A stretch of DNA of 24,314 nucleotides, from assembly GCA_943324725.2 (NCBI GenBank), contig CALPMR020000011.1, forward strand, positions 1 through 24,314, written 5' to 3'. The notes below the pieces were generated by a model that was not told the origin of the DNA, did not search any database, and saw only the letters and a list, made by a program, of their open reading frames with translations. Of the stretch, positions 1 to 7,309 are shown piece by piece (the stretch's first letter is position 1; every line of letters begins with the position of its first letter). The position numbers were made by a program, and so were the translations under genes. This DNA comes from Bordetella parapertussis. Lineage in GTDB: Bacteria; Cyanobacteriota; Cyanobacteriia; PCC-6307; Cyanobiaceae.

Positions 1-8
1 CCCATTTC

Positions 9-704
9 TTGATCAATAAAATCAAGAAAATACGAAATTTTCTGGCCAACCGTTGCCCCGCTCTCGGCAAAATAAAGCGCGTGGCTTGGGCAGCTGCGGA
101 TACTCTTGTGCCACGGAGAAGCAACAGTCAGCATCGAGAAGATATCTTTTCTACAAGTCATTTGCAAGAATATTCTTGTTACGATATTGGCTATATTGAC
201 GTTGGAGCCAATCATCCCGCCTGCATTTCCAACACTTATCTGCTCTATCGAAAGGGCTATAGAGGGTTCCTAATCGAGCCCAACTCTGAGCTGACATGGC
301 TCTGTCGACTTTTTCGGCCGAATGAAAAAATTATTCAGATGGGAATCGCGGAAAAGTCCTCCATTCTTGAGCTCAAGGTCTCTTCAACCCCAACCATTTC
401 ATCATTTTGCGATACTCATCTCATAGGCAGAAAGCAGGTTATCATTGCTTCTGAGTTTGTGCCAGTCATGTCTCTTGATGATGCAATATCTTGCCTGCCT
501 GGAACCATTGGCCTTCTGAGCATTGACGTAGAAGGCATGAACTTGGAGGTACTAGAGTCTGCTCGCTCTGTAGCGCTACGTTCACATTTTATTTGTATTG
601 AGAATAACGGGATTCAAGAAGCGGCAGTCATGCGTTCCATTCGAACGTGACATCAAGTCCAGCTGCGACAAGTGAACTTAGTTTTTCACTGCGACCCGAC
701 TTAG
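9..704 (+). pseudogene. FkbM family methyltransferase, interrupted by in-frame TGA
   Basis: FkbM-type methyltransferases use S-adenosylmethionine to O-methylate sugars or other small acceptors, and are common in polysaccharide clusters. Seen here: the SAM-binding loop YIDVGANHP at about residues 62-70, the acidic strand FLIEPNSE (about 87-94), the family segment LLSIDVEGMNLEVLES (about 168-183) and the following FICIENN. The frame stops at TGA 648-650, but the same frame then continues CAT CAA GTC ... to TAG 702-704 and spells VNLVFHCDPT, which matches the usual FkbM C-terminal strand (NLxF). One nonsense change (for example CGA or TGG to TGA) would explain this. The proposed start is a TTG at 9; the frame stays open to the window edge, so the true start may lie upstream. 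Base composition is visibly AT-richer than the genes from 792 on, which suggests transfer. The family call is confident. Whether the short product (213 aa) works is unknown. Confidence 0.75.
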
Positions 705-791
705 CTTCTAGCACTGAATGAGTTTACGGATCAATTATCTTCCGAGATATCTCTCTCCGTCAACTTTGCCGCTCAGTTCTCCTTCATAGTC

Positions 792-1886
792 TTGATCTGC
801 CTCCATCTTTCCCATTCGGCTGATGCCTCTGACGGCGGCATTGCCATCTCTGTTGCCGAGCTTCTCGCCGCCCAGCAGGCTGCCGGGCTGGATGCCCGCT
901 GGCTCACCGCCGACCGCTTCGCGCCGCTCCACCGCGATCGTCTGCTCAGCCGCGCCGTGGGCGACGCCAACCCTTCCCTGCTCCACCTTCATGGTCTCTG
1001 GCGAAGCCCCACCCGCATCGCTCCGCACCTCGCTGCCTGCGGCCAGCCGCTGCTGATCGCCACCCACGGCATGCTCGATCCAGGCGCAATGCGCATCTCC
1101 CACCGCAAAAAGCGACTGGTGTGGCACCTCTGGGAACGCCGCGCCCTCACTGCTGCCCACGCTCTGCATGCGCTCTGCCCGGAAGAAGCCGCTGCCATCC
1201 GATCGTTGTTGCCCGATGCCCCCATCGCCGTGATCCCCAATGGTGTCGCGCTGCCCCCAACTGGGTCGAGGGCTGAGCCACTGCCGCCCCCGCCCTGGAT
1301 TGACCAGGTCTCCAATGATGAGCAGGTCTTGCTGTTCCTCGGCCGCTTCCACAGCAAGAAAGGTCTCGATCCCCTGCTCAGCGCCTGGCAGACCGTGGCC
1401 GCAGATGCCGCTCGCCAGGGTTGGTGGCTGGCCCTGGTGGGTTACGGCGATGGTGGTGCCCTGCAGCGCCGGCTTGAGGCAGCTCCGATGTCCCGCGTGC
1501 TGACCTGCGGACCTGTCTTCGGAGCCGAGAAGCAGGCCGCCTTTGCTGCAGCCTCCGGGTTTGTGCTGCCGTCCTTCTCCGAGGGTCTGCCCATGGCCGC
1601 CCTTGAGGCCATGGCTCACCGGCTGCCCTGTCTGCTCAGCAGCTTCTGCAATCTCCCCGAGGCGTACAGCTCAGGCGCCGCCTTGCCAGCACAACCCGAA
1701 CCCGCCGCCCTTGCGGCGTCCCTGCAGCACCTGTTTGCTCTCAGCCGGGCTGAACGCGCCGAGATGGGAAGATCCGGCCGCAGTTTGGTAGCGGCCACCT
1801 ATAGCTGGCCGCAGGTGGCCGAGCAGACTCGCATCCTCTATCGCTGGATCCTGGGCGGTGGCGAGCGCCCCTACTTCGTACGCTGA
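792..1886 (+). CDS. Glycosyltransferase family 4 (GT-B fold)
   Basis: Predicted retaining glycosyltransferase that adds a sugar from a nucleotide donor to a lipid-linked oligosaccharide at the inner face of the plasma membrane. The 364-aa protein has the two Rossmann halves of the GT-B fold. The N-terminal half starts with CLHLSHSADASDGGI (about 3-17), and the C-terminal half has PNGV (149-152), FLGRFHSKKG (182-191) and the donor-binding EX7E motif (E264 and E272 in SEGLPMAALEAM). Start: no ATG fits. TTG at 792 puts the protein start where related enzymes begin, although the frame is open further upstream. It is GC-rich, unlike the AT-rich FkbM genes on either side, and looks intact. Its C-terminus closely resembles the decayed fragment at 3284-3571. 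Donor and acceptor cannot be read from sequence. Confidence 0.88.
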   Translation: MICLHLSHSADASDGGIAISVAELLAAQQAAGLDARWLTADRFAPLHRDRLLSRAVGDANPSLLHLHGLWRSPTRIAPHLAACGQPLLIATHGMLDPGAMRISHRKKRLVWHLWERRALTAAHALHALCPEEAAAIRSLLPDAPIAVIPNGVALPPTGSRAEPLPPPPWIDQVSNDEQVLLFLGRFHSKKGLDPLLSAWQTVAADAARQGWWLALVGYGDGGALQRRLEAAPMSRVLTCGPVFGAEKQAAFAAASGFVLPSFSEGLPMAALEAMAHRLPCLLSSFCNLPEAYSSGAALPAQPEPAALAASLQHLFALSRAERAEMGRSGRSLVAATYSWPQVAEQTRILYRWILGGGERPYFVR

Positions 1887-2407
1887 TTTAATTTGATGTG
1901 ATCGTGCCACACACCTGTTCTTAGCGATGGATTCCAGAGAACCTACGATGTCGCCACCTTGATTGCCACAATTACATCAATTTCTCCAGTCAATTGATAC
2001 CCTTAGAATAGACATTGAAGCTGTCTGTCTCCCGTTGCGCAGGCACCTGCTTCCGCATCACTCAGGATCAAATCTGGCTTGGAATCGCAGCCTTGGCCTC
2101 CCATCCCACTCAGTCATTAGTGACAATAGTTGCCGTGGACACACTGGGCCATTGATTAGTTCATCCTAGAGCCCTATGAGCTTCTGGCCTTGATCGATCC
2201 AGCCTCTGCCAAACAGGGAAACCACCCTTCCAGCCAGTGCACAATATTCTGACCAAAGCCTATTTCATTAAATTAATGGTCAAAAGTCAATTGGGCAGAT
2301 ACAATTTTATTACCACCAAGACTGTTGCAATGACGAGCTTGCTTTGGTGATGAAAAGTCCGACATTGACAGCGCCATCTTCTTTCCCAAACTTAATTTGA
2401 CCATAAA
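1887..2407. other. AT-rich gene-free gap (521 bp)
   Basis: No convincing gene. One open frame of 68 codons (1963-2169) has no ribosome-binding site and no recognisable protein features. The other frames are full of stops. Composition changes from the GC-rich glycosyltransferase to AT-rich just after its stop and stays so through the FkbM gene that follows. I found no terminal inverted repeats or transposase remnant by eye. Confidence 0.5.
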
Positions 2408-3160
2408 ATGTTTGAGCTCCTTTTCAAGCCTCGTCCCCATCGAGTACTCGCCGCCCTCATCTCATCTGAGCCCAGAGAGACTCGTCTGCACGCTATTCAA
2501 ATTGGCGCAAATGATGGAATCCTTGCTGATCCATTGGATCCAATGCTGAAAAGGTTTGCCAACCTATACGCTTCGAGAGTTGAGCCTATCGACAACTACT
2601 ACAAGAGCCTTCTTCGCAATTGCGCTTCATCAGTCTACTCTGGCAGGGTAAAATGTATTCATGCAGCCGTTTCCAGGCTCGATGGCTACGAGGAGATGAT
2701 TCTACCTGGAGAGGGCCATGCCCACAACGAGATGATGCAGGGATTGGCCCGATTATCGAGCGTCCAAAACGTTTCTGGATATGACGAGAGCGATTGGCAG
2801 TCGTTGCGTGTTCGAACAATTTCGCCGGACAGTCTCATATAGGAAGCCCTCTACCCCTGGGCCGATATTTACATCTCTGACTGCGAAGGATGTGACGTTG
2901 ACCTGCTGGAGCTAATTCCCCTATCGAGAATGAAAACTCGGGTTATCTGCATAGAGATGGAATATTCAGGCTGCTCATCCAATAGCGATCTTGCAGAGAA
3001 GATGCGAAGGCTATGGGGTATTCTCGGCGAGAATGGCTTCAACTCATCTGTTTGGGATGGATTTAATCTTGTGGCCTGGAAATCTCCAGCCTCCTGGTCA
3101 TCCCGAAGGCCTCGATTAATCCAGAGAGATTTTGATCCTGACGGATTCCATTCTTCTTAG
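2408..3160 (+). pseudogene. FkbM family methyltransferase, interrupted by in-frame TAG
   Basis: A second FkbM-type SAM-dependent methyltransferase, of a different subtype from the one at position 9. From ATG 2408 the protein shows the SAM loop HAIQIGANDGI (about 28-38), RVEPIDNYYKSL (about 58-69) and the family motif before the catalytic region, VRTISPDSLI. A TAG at 2840-2842 stops it after 144 residues. The same frame then continues without another stop for 105 codons: EALYPWADIYISDCEGCDVD, then VICIEMEY and FNLVAWKS, which is exactly the second half of the family. A single CAG-to-TAG change would account for the break. Restored length (about 250 aa) is normal for the family. The gene is AT-rich compared with its neighbours, suggesting acquired DNA. 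Alternatives are a sequencing error or amber suppression, neither of which can be excluded from one sequence. Confidence 0.8.
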
Positions 3161-3283
3161 TAGTCTTTCCGGGCTTAGTTATTTATTTCCAGGCCAATGC
3201 TGTCGCCTGTCAGCTCTGATTGTCTTGACATCGTGCTTTTGAATCGTTGCCTCACCTCGCCCTCTAATGGTTCGTGGATGAGG

Positions 3284-3571
3284 ATGTCTGAGACTGTTGC
3301 TTTGGGCCTGCCCTGCTTTTTGACTGCCGCTGCCATTCTGCTGGAAAACTTCGGCTTCGGTGCGCCATGGCCCGCCGCCCCCCCTGCCCTGGCCTCGGCC
3401 CTTTCGCAGCCGTTGGAACCCAGCCCTGCCGAGCCCGCCGACGTGGACAGAGCCGGCGTCGCCTTGATAGCCGCCATCGACAGCCGTCCTCAGCTGGCCT
3501 CGCCAACTCTCTCCCTGCATAGCTGGCTCCTCGAGGGCAGTCAGCGCCCGACGTTGTTGGAGCTGCTCTGA
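3284..3571 (+). pseudogene. Decayed C-terminal fragment of a family-4 glycosyltransferase
   Basis: The reading frame from about 3284 to the TGA at 3569-3571 aligns by eye with the C-terminal third of the intact glycosyltransferase at 792-1886. ALGLPCFLTAA matches AHRLPCLLSSF. LLENFGFGAPWPAAPPAL matches LPEAYSSGAALPAQPEPAAL. PSPAEPADVDRAGVALIAA matches LSRAERAEMGRSGRSLVAA. SRPQLASPTLSLHSWLLEGS matches SWPQVAEQTRILYRWILGGG. Conserved positions are damaged (NLPE to ILLE; YSWPQ to DSRPQ), and the N-terminal two thirds, with the EX7E region, are missing. The frame is still open to 3197 upstream, but that part is AT-rich and unlike the family. The acetyltransferase begins 7 bp after the stop, as expected if the two genes were once an operon. 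An expressed 124-residue protein of new function is possible but unlikely. Confidence 0.65.
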
Positions 3572-3578
3572 TATCCCA

Positions 3579-4121
3579 ATGGAGCAGCAACTCGATCGCT
3601 ACCACACCCCACCCGATTGGCACCCCGGCGCTTCCTGGCTGGTGCAGATGCTCTGGTTCTGCCTCGGTGCGCCTCTGCTCGCCGCCGACTGGTTACCAGG
3701 TTCCGCCTGGCGGGTCAGCTTGCTGCGAGCCTTCGGCGCCCGCATCGGCCGCCGCTGCCGCCTCAAGCCCGGCTTGCGGGTCAAGTTTCCCTGGCGGCTG
3801 CAGGTGGGAGATCACTGCTGGCTGGCGGAGGGTGCCTGGATTGACAACCTCGCCCCCATCACTCTCGGCGATCGGGTCTGCATCTCCCAGGGGGCTTATC
3901 TCTGCACCGGCAACCACAACATCCGCTCCCCCTCCTTTGCCCTGCGCCTTGGCCCGATCAGCATCGACTCGGACGCCTGGATCGCCGCCCGCGCCGTGCT
4001 CGCCCCCGGCACCCAGATCGGCGCCGGCGCCGTCGTCGCCCTCGGTGCGGTCGTCAGTGGCACCGTGCCCCCCGGCGTGATCATTCGCGGCAACCCGGCG
4101 GTGATTACAGGGAAGCGATAG
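3579..4121 (+). CDS. wcaF: WcaF-type acetyltransferase (left-handed beta-helix)
   Basis: Predicted to transfer an acetyl group from acetyl-CoA to a hydroxyl of a sugar in the exopolysaccharide repeat unit, in the cytoplasm or at the membrane surface. The 180-aa protein has an N-terminal stretch with a hydrophobic segment (about 20-37), then hexapeptide repeats of the left-handed beta-helix (ITLGDRVCISQGAYLCTG, about 93-110). The catalytic-type histidine lies in GNHN, followed by SIDSDAWIAARAVLAPGTQI and the closing PPGVIIRGNPA. The length and the WH-rich N-terminus fit the WcaF subfamily rather than generic NodL/LacA enzymes. Start ATG 3579 lies 7 bp after the stop of the glycosyltransferase relic, so this gene probably lost its original upstream partner. 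The reading frame is intact. Confidence 0.88.
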   Translation: MEQQLDRYHTPPDWHPGASWLVQMLWFCLGAPLLAADWLPGSAWRVSLLRAFGARIGRRCRLKPGLRVKFPWRLQVGDHCWLAEGAWIDNLAPITLGDRVCISQGAYLCTGNHNIRSPSFALRLGPISIDSDAWIAARAVLAPGTQIGAGAVVALGAVVSGTVPPGVIIRGNPAVITGKR

Positions 4122-4476
4122 GGCGCTGGTTTAGCTCGGAACCAACCATCGTCAAAGGTCAATCCGAGCAGGTGTCATACGAGCCCAAGCGACACATCGA
4201 CCGAGGCAAACCTTCAAGATTGGGTCTATCGTCAAGTCAGTAACTTCCCCGAAGCTTCGTGGCAGCCTGGTCTCACGAAGAGCGGAACAAGCCCAATCCT
4301 GCCAGCTCAATCCATCAGTGTGATTCAAGAGCCGCTAGTTCACGACAACAAGAAACCTCGTGAACGGCAACAGCACCATGCCAGCTGCCAGGCTCGAGGC
4401 ACTCTGAATCCACAGAAGTGAGACAATTGAGGCAAGTGCCCTGCTCACCACGCCCAGCGATGTCCACATCGATTCG
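4122..4476. other. Gene-free gap (355 bp)
   Basis: No open frame with recognisable protein features in any of the six frames. The frame of the following glycosyltransferase is open back to at least 4411 but has no ATG, GTG or TTG there before 4477. No hairpin terminator or repeat stood out. A promoter for the following gene cluster would be expected here, but I cannot point to clear -35/-10 boxes. Confidence 0.45.
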
Positions 4477-5361
4477 GTGCCCTGGCCACCAGTCCCTTCC
4501 CCTGATCCGTTCCTGACTGTCCCCGATCCCGCTGCTGTCTGTGTACCGGCTTATTCGGTGCTGATTGTCGTTCCGACGCTCAACTCCCATACCCTGTTGC
4601 CCCGCCTGCTCGCCTCCCTGCAGGAACAGAGCTGGCCCCACTGGCAGCTGCTGTTCATCGATGGCCCCTCCGGCCCGGAGCATCGCCAGTGGCTACAGCA
4701 GTGCTGCAGCGACGATCACCGCTGCCGTTGGATTCGCCAGGATCCCGCCGAGCCCGGCATCTTCGGGGCGATGAACCAGGGCTTCGCCGCCGCCCAACCG
4801 GACGATTGGCTGTTGTTCTGGGGCTCCGACGACTGGGCCGCTTCCAGCACCGTGCTCGCCGAAGTCATGGTGGCCTTGGAGCAGGCAGCAACTGGTCCCG
4901 TTCCACGCCAGCCCCGTCCCGACCTGGTCGTCTGCAGCGGCCGCTATGCGGCTGCCGATGGTCGCCTCAGCCGCCCCAGCGCCTTTCAGCCGCTGTTCGG
5001 CAGCAAGGCCCTGCTCGATTCCGCCGCCTACCGCCGCGCCCTTCAGTGCGGCTCCACGCCGCCCCACCAGGCCACCCTGATCGGCCCCGGAGCCCGCCGC
5101 CAGCTTGCCCGCTACGCCTCTGGCTTCCGCCTCTCCGCTGACCTCGACTACTTCCTCCAGCTCAGCCGCAGCCGCGCTCTGCGTGTGCAGTGCCTAGATC
5201 TGGAGCTGGTCCACATGGCCGCCGGCGGCATCAGCGCTCAGCAAACCAAGCGCCGGCTCCGGGAGGTGCGTCGCGCCTATCGCCGCGCCTTCGGCTGGCT
5301 GTGGTGGTGTCCGTTCCTCGCCCGCTATCTGCGCCGGTTGGCGAGCCTGGTGCCAATTTGA
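4477..5361 (+). CDS. Glycosyltransferase family 2 (GT-A fold)
   Basis: Predicted inverting glycosyltransferase that adds one sugar to the growing lipid-linked repeat unit on the cytoplasmic side. The 294-aa protein shows the GT-A signature: SVLIVVPTLN (about 27-36), the LLFIDGPSG donor loop (59-67), GIFGAMNQGFAAA (94-106) and the metal-binding DXD equivalent in FWGSDDW (114-120). LSADLDYFLQLSR follows in the acceptor half. This resembles the WcaA/slr-type GT2 enzymes whose DXD is written GSDD. The C-terminus is rich in Arg and Trp and probably sits on the membrane. Start GTG 4477 is chosen as the first start codon in frame. GTG 4558 is a possible internal alternative that would begin right at the first beta-strand, leaving about 27 Pro-rich residues untranslated. 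It is the first gene of a tight co-directional run. Confidence 0.85.
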   Translation: MPWPPVPSPDPFLTVPDPAAVCVPAYSVLIVVPTLNSHTLLPRLLASLQEQSWPHWQLLFIDGPSGPEHRQWLQQCCSDDHRCRWIRQDPAEPGIFGAMNQGFAAAQPDDWLLFWGSDDWAASSTVLAEVMVALEQAATGPVPRQPRPDLVVCSGRYAAADGRLSRPSAFQPLFGSKALLDSAAYRRALQCGSTPPHQATLIGPGARRQLARYASGFRLSADLDYFLQLSRSRALRVQCLDLELVHMAAGGISAQQTKRRLREVRRAYRRAFGWLWWCPFLARYLRRLASLVPI

Positions 5362-5403
5362 TGACCTTCTCATCGGCCCTGGTTGGTGACCTCCTCGACT
5401 GTG

Positions 5404-6300
5404 ATGCAGCTTCATCTCTTCGGCGCCGCCACGTCATCGGGTGAGGCCTTCCGGCAGCAGGTGGCTGTCACCATGCCCAACTGGCCGCTCCTGGCCTATT
5501 CGCGTCATCTGCTGGGAGCCCACCGCGCCGACTTCACCAACCCCTCCAGCTTTCAGCCCGGCGGTGCCAGCGGTGGTCCGGCAATCTGGATCAGCTTTGC
5601 ACCGATCTGGCTGCTGGCTCCTTTCCTGGAGCAGCTGGCCCAGGGCCACCCCGAGCGCCTCATTGGCCTGCGCGGCCTGATTGCCTGCTCTTCTTCCTCG
5701 GTACTCACCAAGCGGTTTGCAGCCAACCACTTCGATCGCCAGCTGGTGGCCCGGCTCTGCGACGCGGAAGCGCATTTGCTGGCCACCTGCCGCTGTCTGG
5801 AGCTGCCCTGCCGCATCCTCCAACCCACGCTCATCTATGGCCAGGTGGGTTCCTATGGCGATCGCAACCTCAGTCGCCTGGTGCAGCTGATGCGCCGCTT
5901 GCCGCTGTTGCCCCTGCCGGCCCACACCGGTCTGCGCCAGCCGCTCCATGCCTCCCAGCTGGCTGCCGTGGCCCTGCTGCTGGCGCAGCAGCTGGCCGCT
6001 CCGGGTGCGGCTTCTGCCCGGCCGGAGCGTCTCGCCGTAGGCGGTGACACGGAGCTGAGCTACCGCGCCATGCTTGAGGCCCTGCAGCGGGCCCTGCCGG
6101 CCGGCGATCCGGCCCGCCGCTGCCGGCTGCTGCCCATCCCCAATCGGCTGGCTGTCCTGCTCGCCGCCCCCCTGCTGCTGAGTTCCCCCAAGGCCTTCGA
6201 GGCGGTGCTGCGCATCGGTGCCGACCTGGCTGGCTTCATCCCCAGCCACCAGCTCCTGGGCCAGCCCCCTCAGGCCTTTCCGGTGTTACCCCTTGCCTGA
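5404..6300 (+). CDS. NAD-dependent epimerase/dehydratase-like protein (atypical extended SDR)
   Basis: Probably a sugar-nucleotide-modifying short-chain dehydrogenase-like protein of the polysaccharide locus. The 298-aa sequence keeps the extended-SDR layout: a first beta-strand QLHLFGAATSSGEAF, a Ser-rich strand GLIACSSSSVLTKR, ILQPTLIYG (the usual RPxxxYG strand) and LRQPLHASQLAAVALLL, typical of the domain where epimerases contact substrate. The glycine-rich NAD loop (GxxGxxG) is poorly kept, and the YxxxK catalytic pair is not obvious: KRFAANHFDRQ occupies the expected place. Cofactor binding or classic catalysis may therefore be altered. ATG 5404 is preferred over TTG 5383, which lies closer to the preceding stop. 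It overlaps the start of the next gene, so the two are probably translated together. Family assignment is good, activity uncertain. Confidence 0.78.
   Translation: MQLHLFGAATSSGEAFRQQVAVTMPNWPLLAYSRHLLGAHRADFTNPSSFQPGGASGGPAIWISFAPIWLLAPFLEQLAQGHPERLIGLRGLIACSSSSVLTKRFAANHFDRQLVARLCDAEAHLLATCRCLELPCRILQPTLIYGQVGSYGDRNLSRLVQLMRRLPLLPLPAHTGLRQPLHASQLAAVALLLAQQLAAPGAASARPERLAVGGDTELSYRAMLEALQRALPAGDPARRCRLLPIPNRLAVLLAAPLLLSSPKAFEAVLRIGADLAGFIPSHQLLGQPPQAFPVLPLA
5858..5865. repeat. HIP1 octamer
   Basis: GCGATCGC, the highly iterated palindrome of many cyanobacterial genomes, inside the epimerase-like gene. Confidence 0.6.
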
Positions 6301-7282
6301 CATCGTGCTGGATCTGATCGCGCTGGCGACTGGCGGCCTGGCCAGCTGGGCGCTGCTGCGCGGCTTGATCCCGCAGCTGCGCCGCCGCCTTCTCGATCAG
6401 CCCAACGCCCGCAGCTCCCACCGCATTCCCACACCCCGCGGTGGTGGCCTGGCGTTTGTGCTGGTGGCGTGCGGCGCCAGTGTCCTGGACCTTCTGCAGA
6501 CCCATGGGGCCATGCAGGCGGCCCTGCCCCTGCTCGCCGCCCCACTGGCCCTGGTCGGCCTGATCGACGATCGCCACAACCTTCCCGCCGCCTGGCGCTA
6601 CGGGGCGCAGCTGACTACGGCCTCTTTCCTGCTGCTGATCAGCCCCCTGGTCGCGTCGCTGCCTCTGGGCCTGTTGCTGCCCGTGGGGTTGCTGCTGCTG
6701 ATCGCGGCCACCGCGGTGATCAACTTCACCAACTTCATGGACGGCCTCGATGGCCTGGTGGCTGGCTGCATCGCCATCGCCCTCGCTGCTGCCGCCCTGC
6801 AGCTGGGGGCGACGGCGTCACTCTGGGCTCTGGTGGGAGGTCTGCTCGGCTTCCTGGCCTGGAACTGGAGCCCGGCGCGAGTGTTCATGGGCGACGTGGG
6901 CAGCACCTACCTCGGCGCCGTGTTCGCCGGGGTGGTGTTGCAGTCCTCCAGCTGGGGAGAGGCCCTCGCCCTGTTGCTGGTCACCACCCCCCTGCTCGGC
7001 GATGCCTGCCTGTGTGTGCCTCGCCGCCTGCTGGCCGGTCAGCGCGTCACCCAGGCGCACCGTCTCCACCTGTTTCAGCGCCTTCACCAGGCCGGGTGGC
7101 CCCATGCCCGTGTCGCCAGCCTTTACACCCTCTCCAGCGGCGTGCTGGCCCTTGCCCTGTTGTGGAAGGGCTTGCCCTGGGTTGTAGGTCTGGCGGCGCT
7201 GCAGCTGCTGATCGGCTTCTGGTTGGATCAGAAGGTGGCCGTTCCCTTCGCAGTGGCCTCCGTTCAGGCGCAACTATCCTGA
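6293..7282 (+). CDS. WecA/MraY-like phosphoglycosyl transferase (glycosyltransferase family 4, polytopic)
   Basis: Integral membrane enzyme predicted to transfer a sugar-1-phosphate from a UDP-sugar to undecaprenyl phosphate, the first committed step of repeat-unit synthesis. Seen in the 329-aa protein: about ten hydrophobic segments, PRGGGLAFVL near the N-terminus, the Mg-binding LVGLIDDRHNLP, the family hallmark NFTNFMDGLDGLVAG, VFMGDVGSTYLG, and the substrate-loop histidines in AHRLHLFQRLHQAG. These HRxHLxQRL residues point to the WecA side rather than MraY. Start: TTG 6293 overlaps the end of the epimerase gene by 8 bp. GTG 6305 is an alternative. The frame is open further back to 6218, but that portion lies inside the epimerase gene and would not make a first membrane helix. 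Confidence 0.9.
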   Translation: MPDIVLDLIALATGGLASWALLRGLIPQLRRRLLDQPNARSSHRIPTPRGGGLAFVLVACGASVLDLLQTHGAMQAALPLLAAPLALVGLIDDRHNLPAAWRYGAQLTTASFLLLISPLVASLPLGLLLPVGLLLLIAATAVINFTNFMDGLDGLVAGCIAIALAAAALQLGATASLWALVGGLLGFLAWNWSPARVFMGDVGSTYLGAVFAGVVLQSSSWGEALALLLVTTPLLGDACLCVPRRLLAGQRVTQAHRLHLFQRLHQAGWPHARVASLYTLSSGVLALALLWKGLPWVVGLAALQLLIGFWLDQKVAVPFAVASVQAQLS

Positions 7283-7309
7283 GGCTGAGTTCCTTGATGC
7301 CTGATTTTT

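Noticed and set aside
735..1619. Long open frame of 294 codons on the minus strand, opposite the family-4 glycosyltransferase
   Set aside because: Shadow of a GC-rich gene; Gly/Gln/His-rich nonsense with no family motif, while the plus strand shows clear enzyme motifs.
1963..2169. 68-codon open frame in the AT-rich gap
   Set aside because: No ribosome-binding site, no family features, ordinary chance length.
5434..6249. 271-codon minus-strand frame opposite the epimerase-like gene
   Set aside because: Gln/Gly-rich shadow composition and no recognisable domain.
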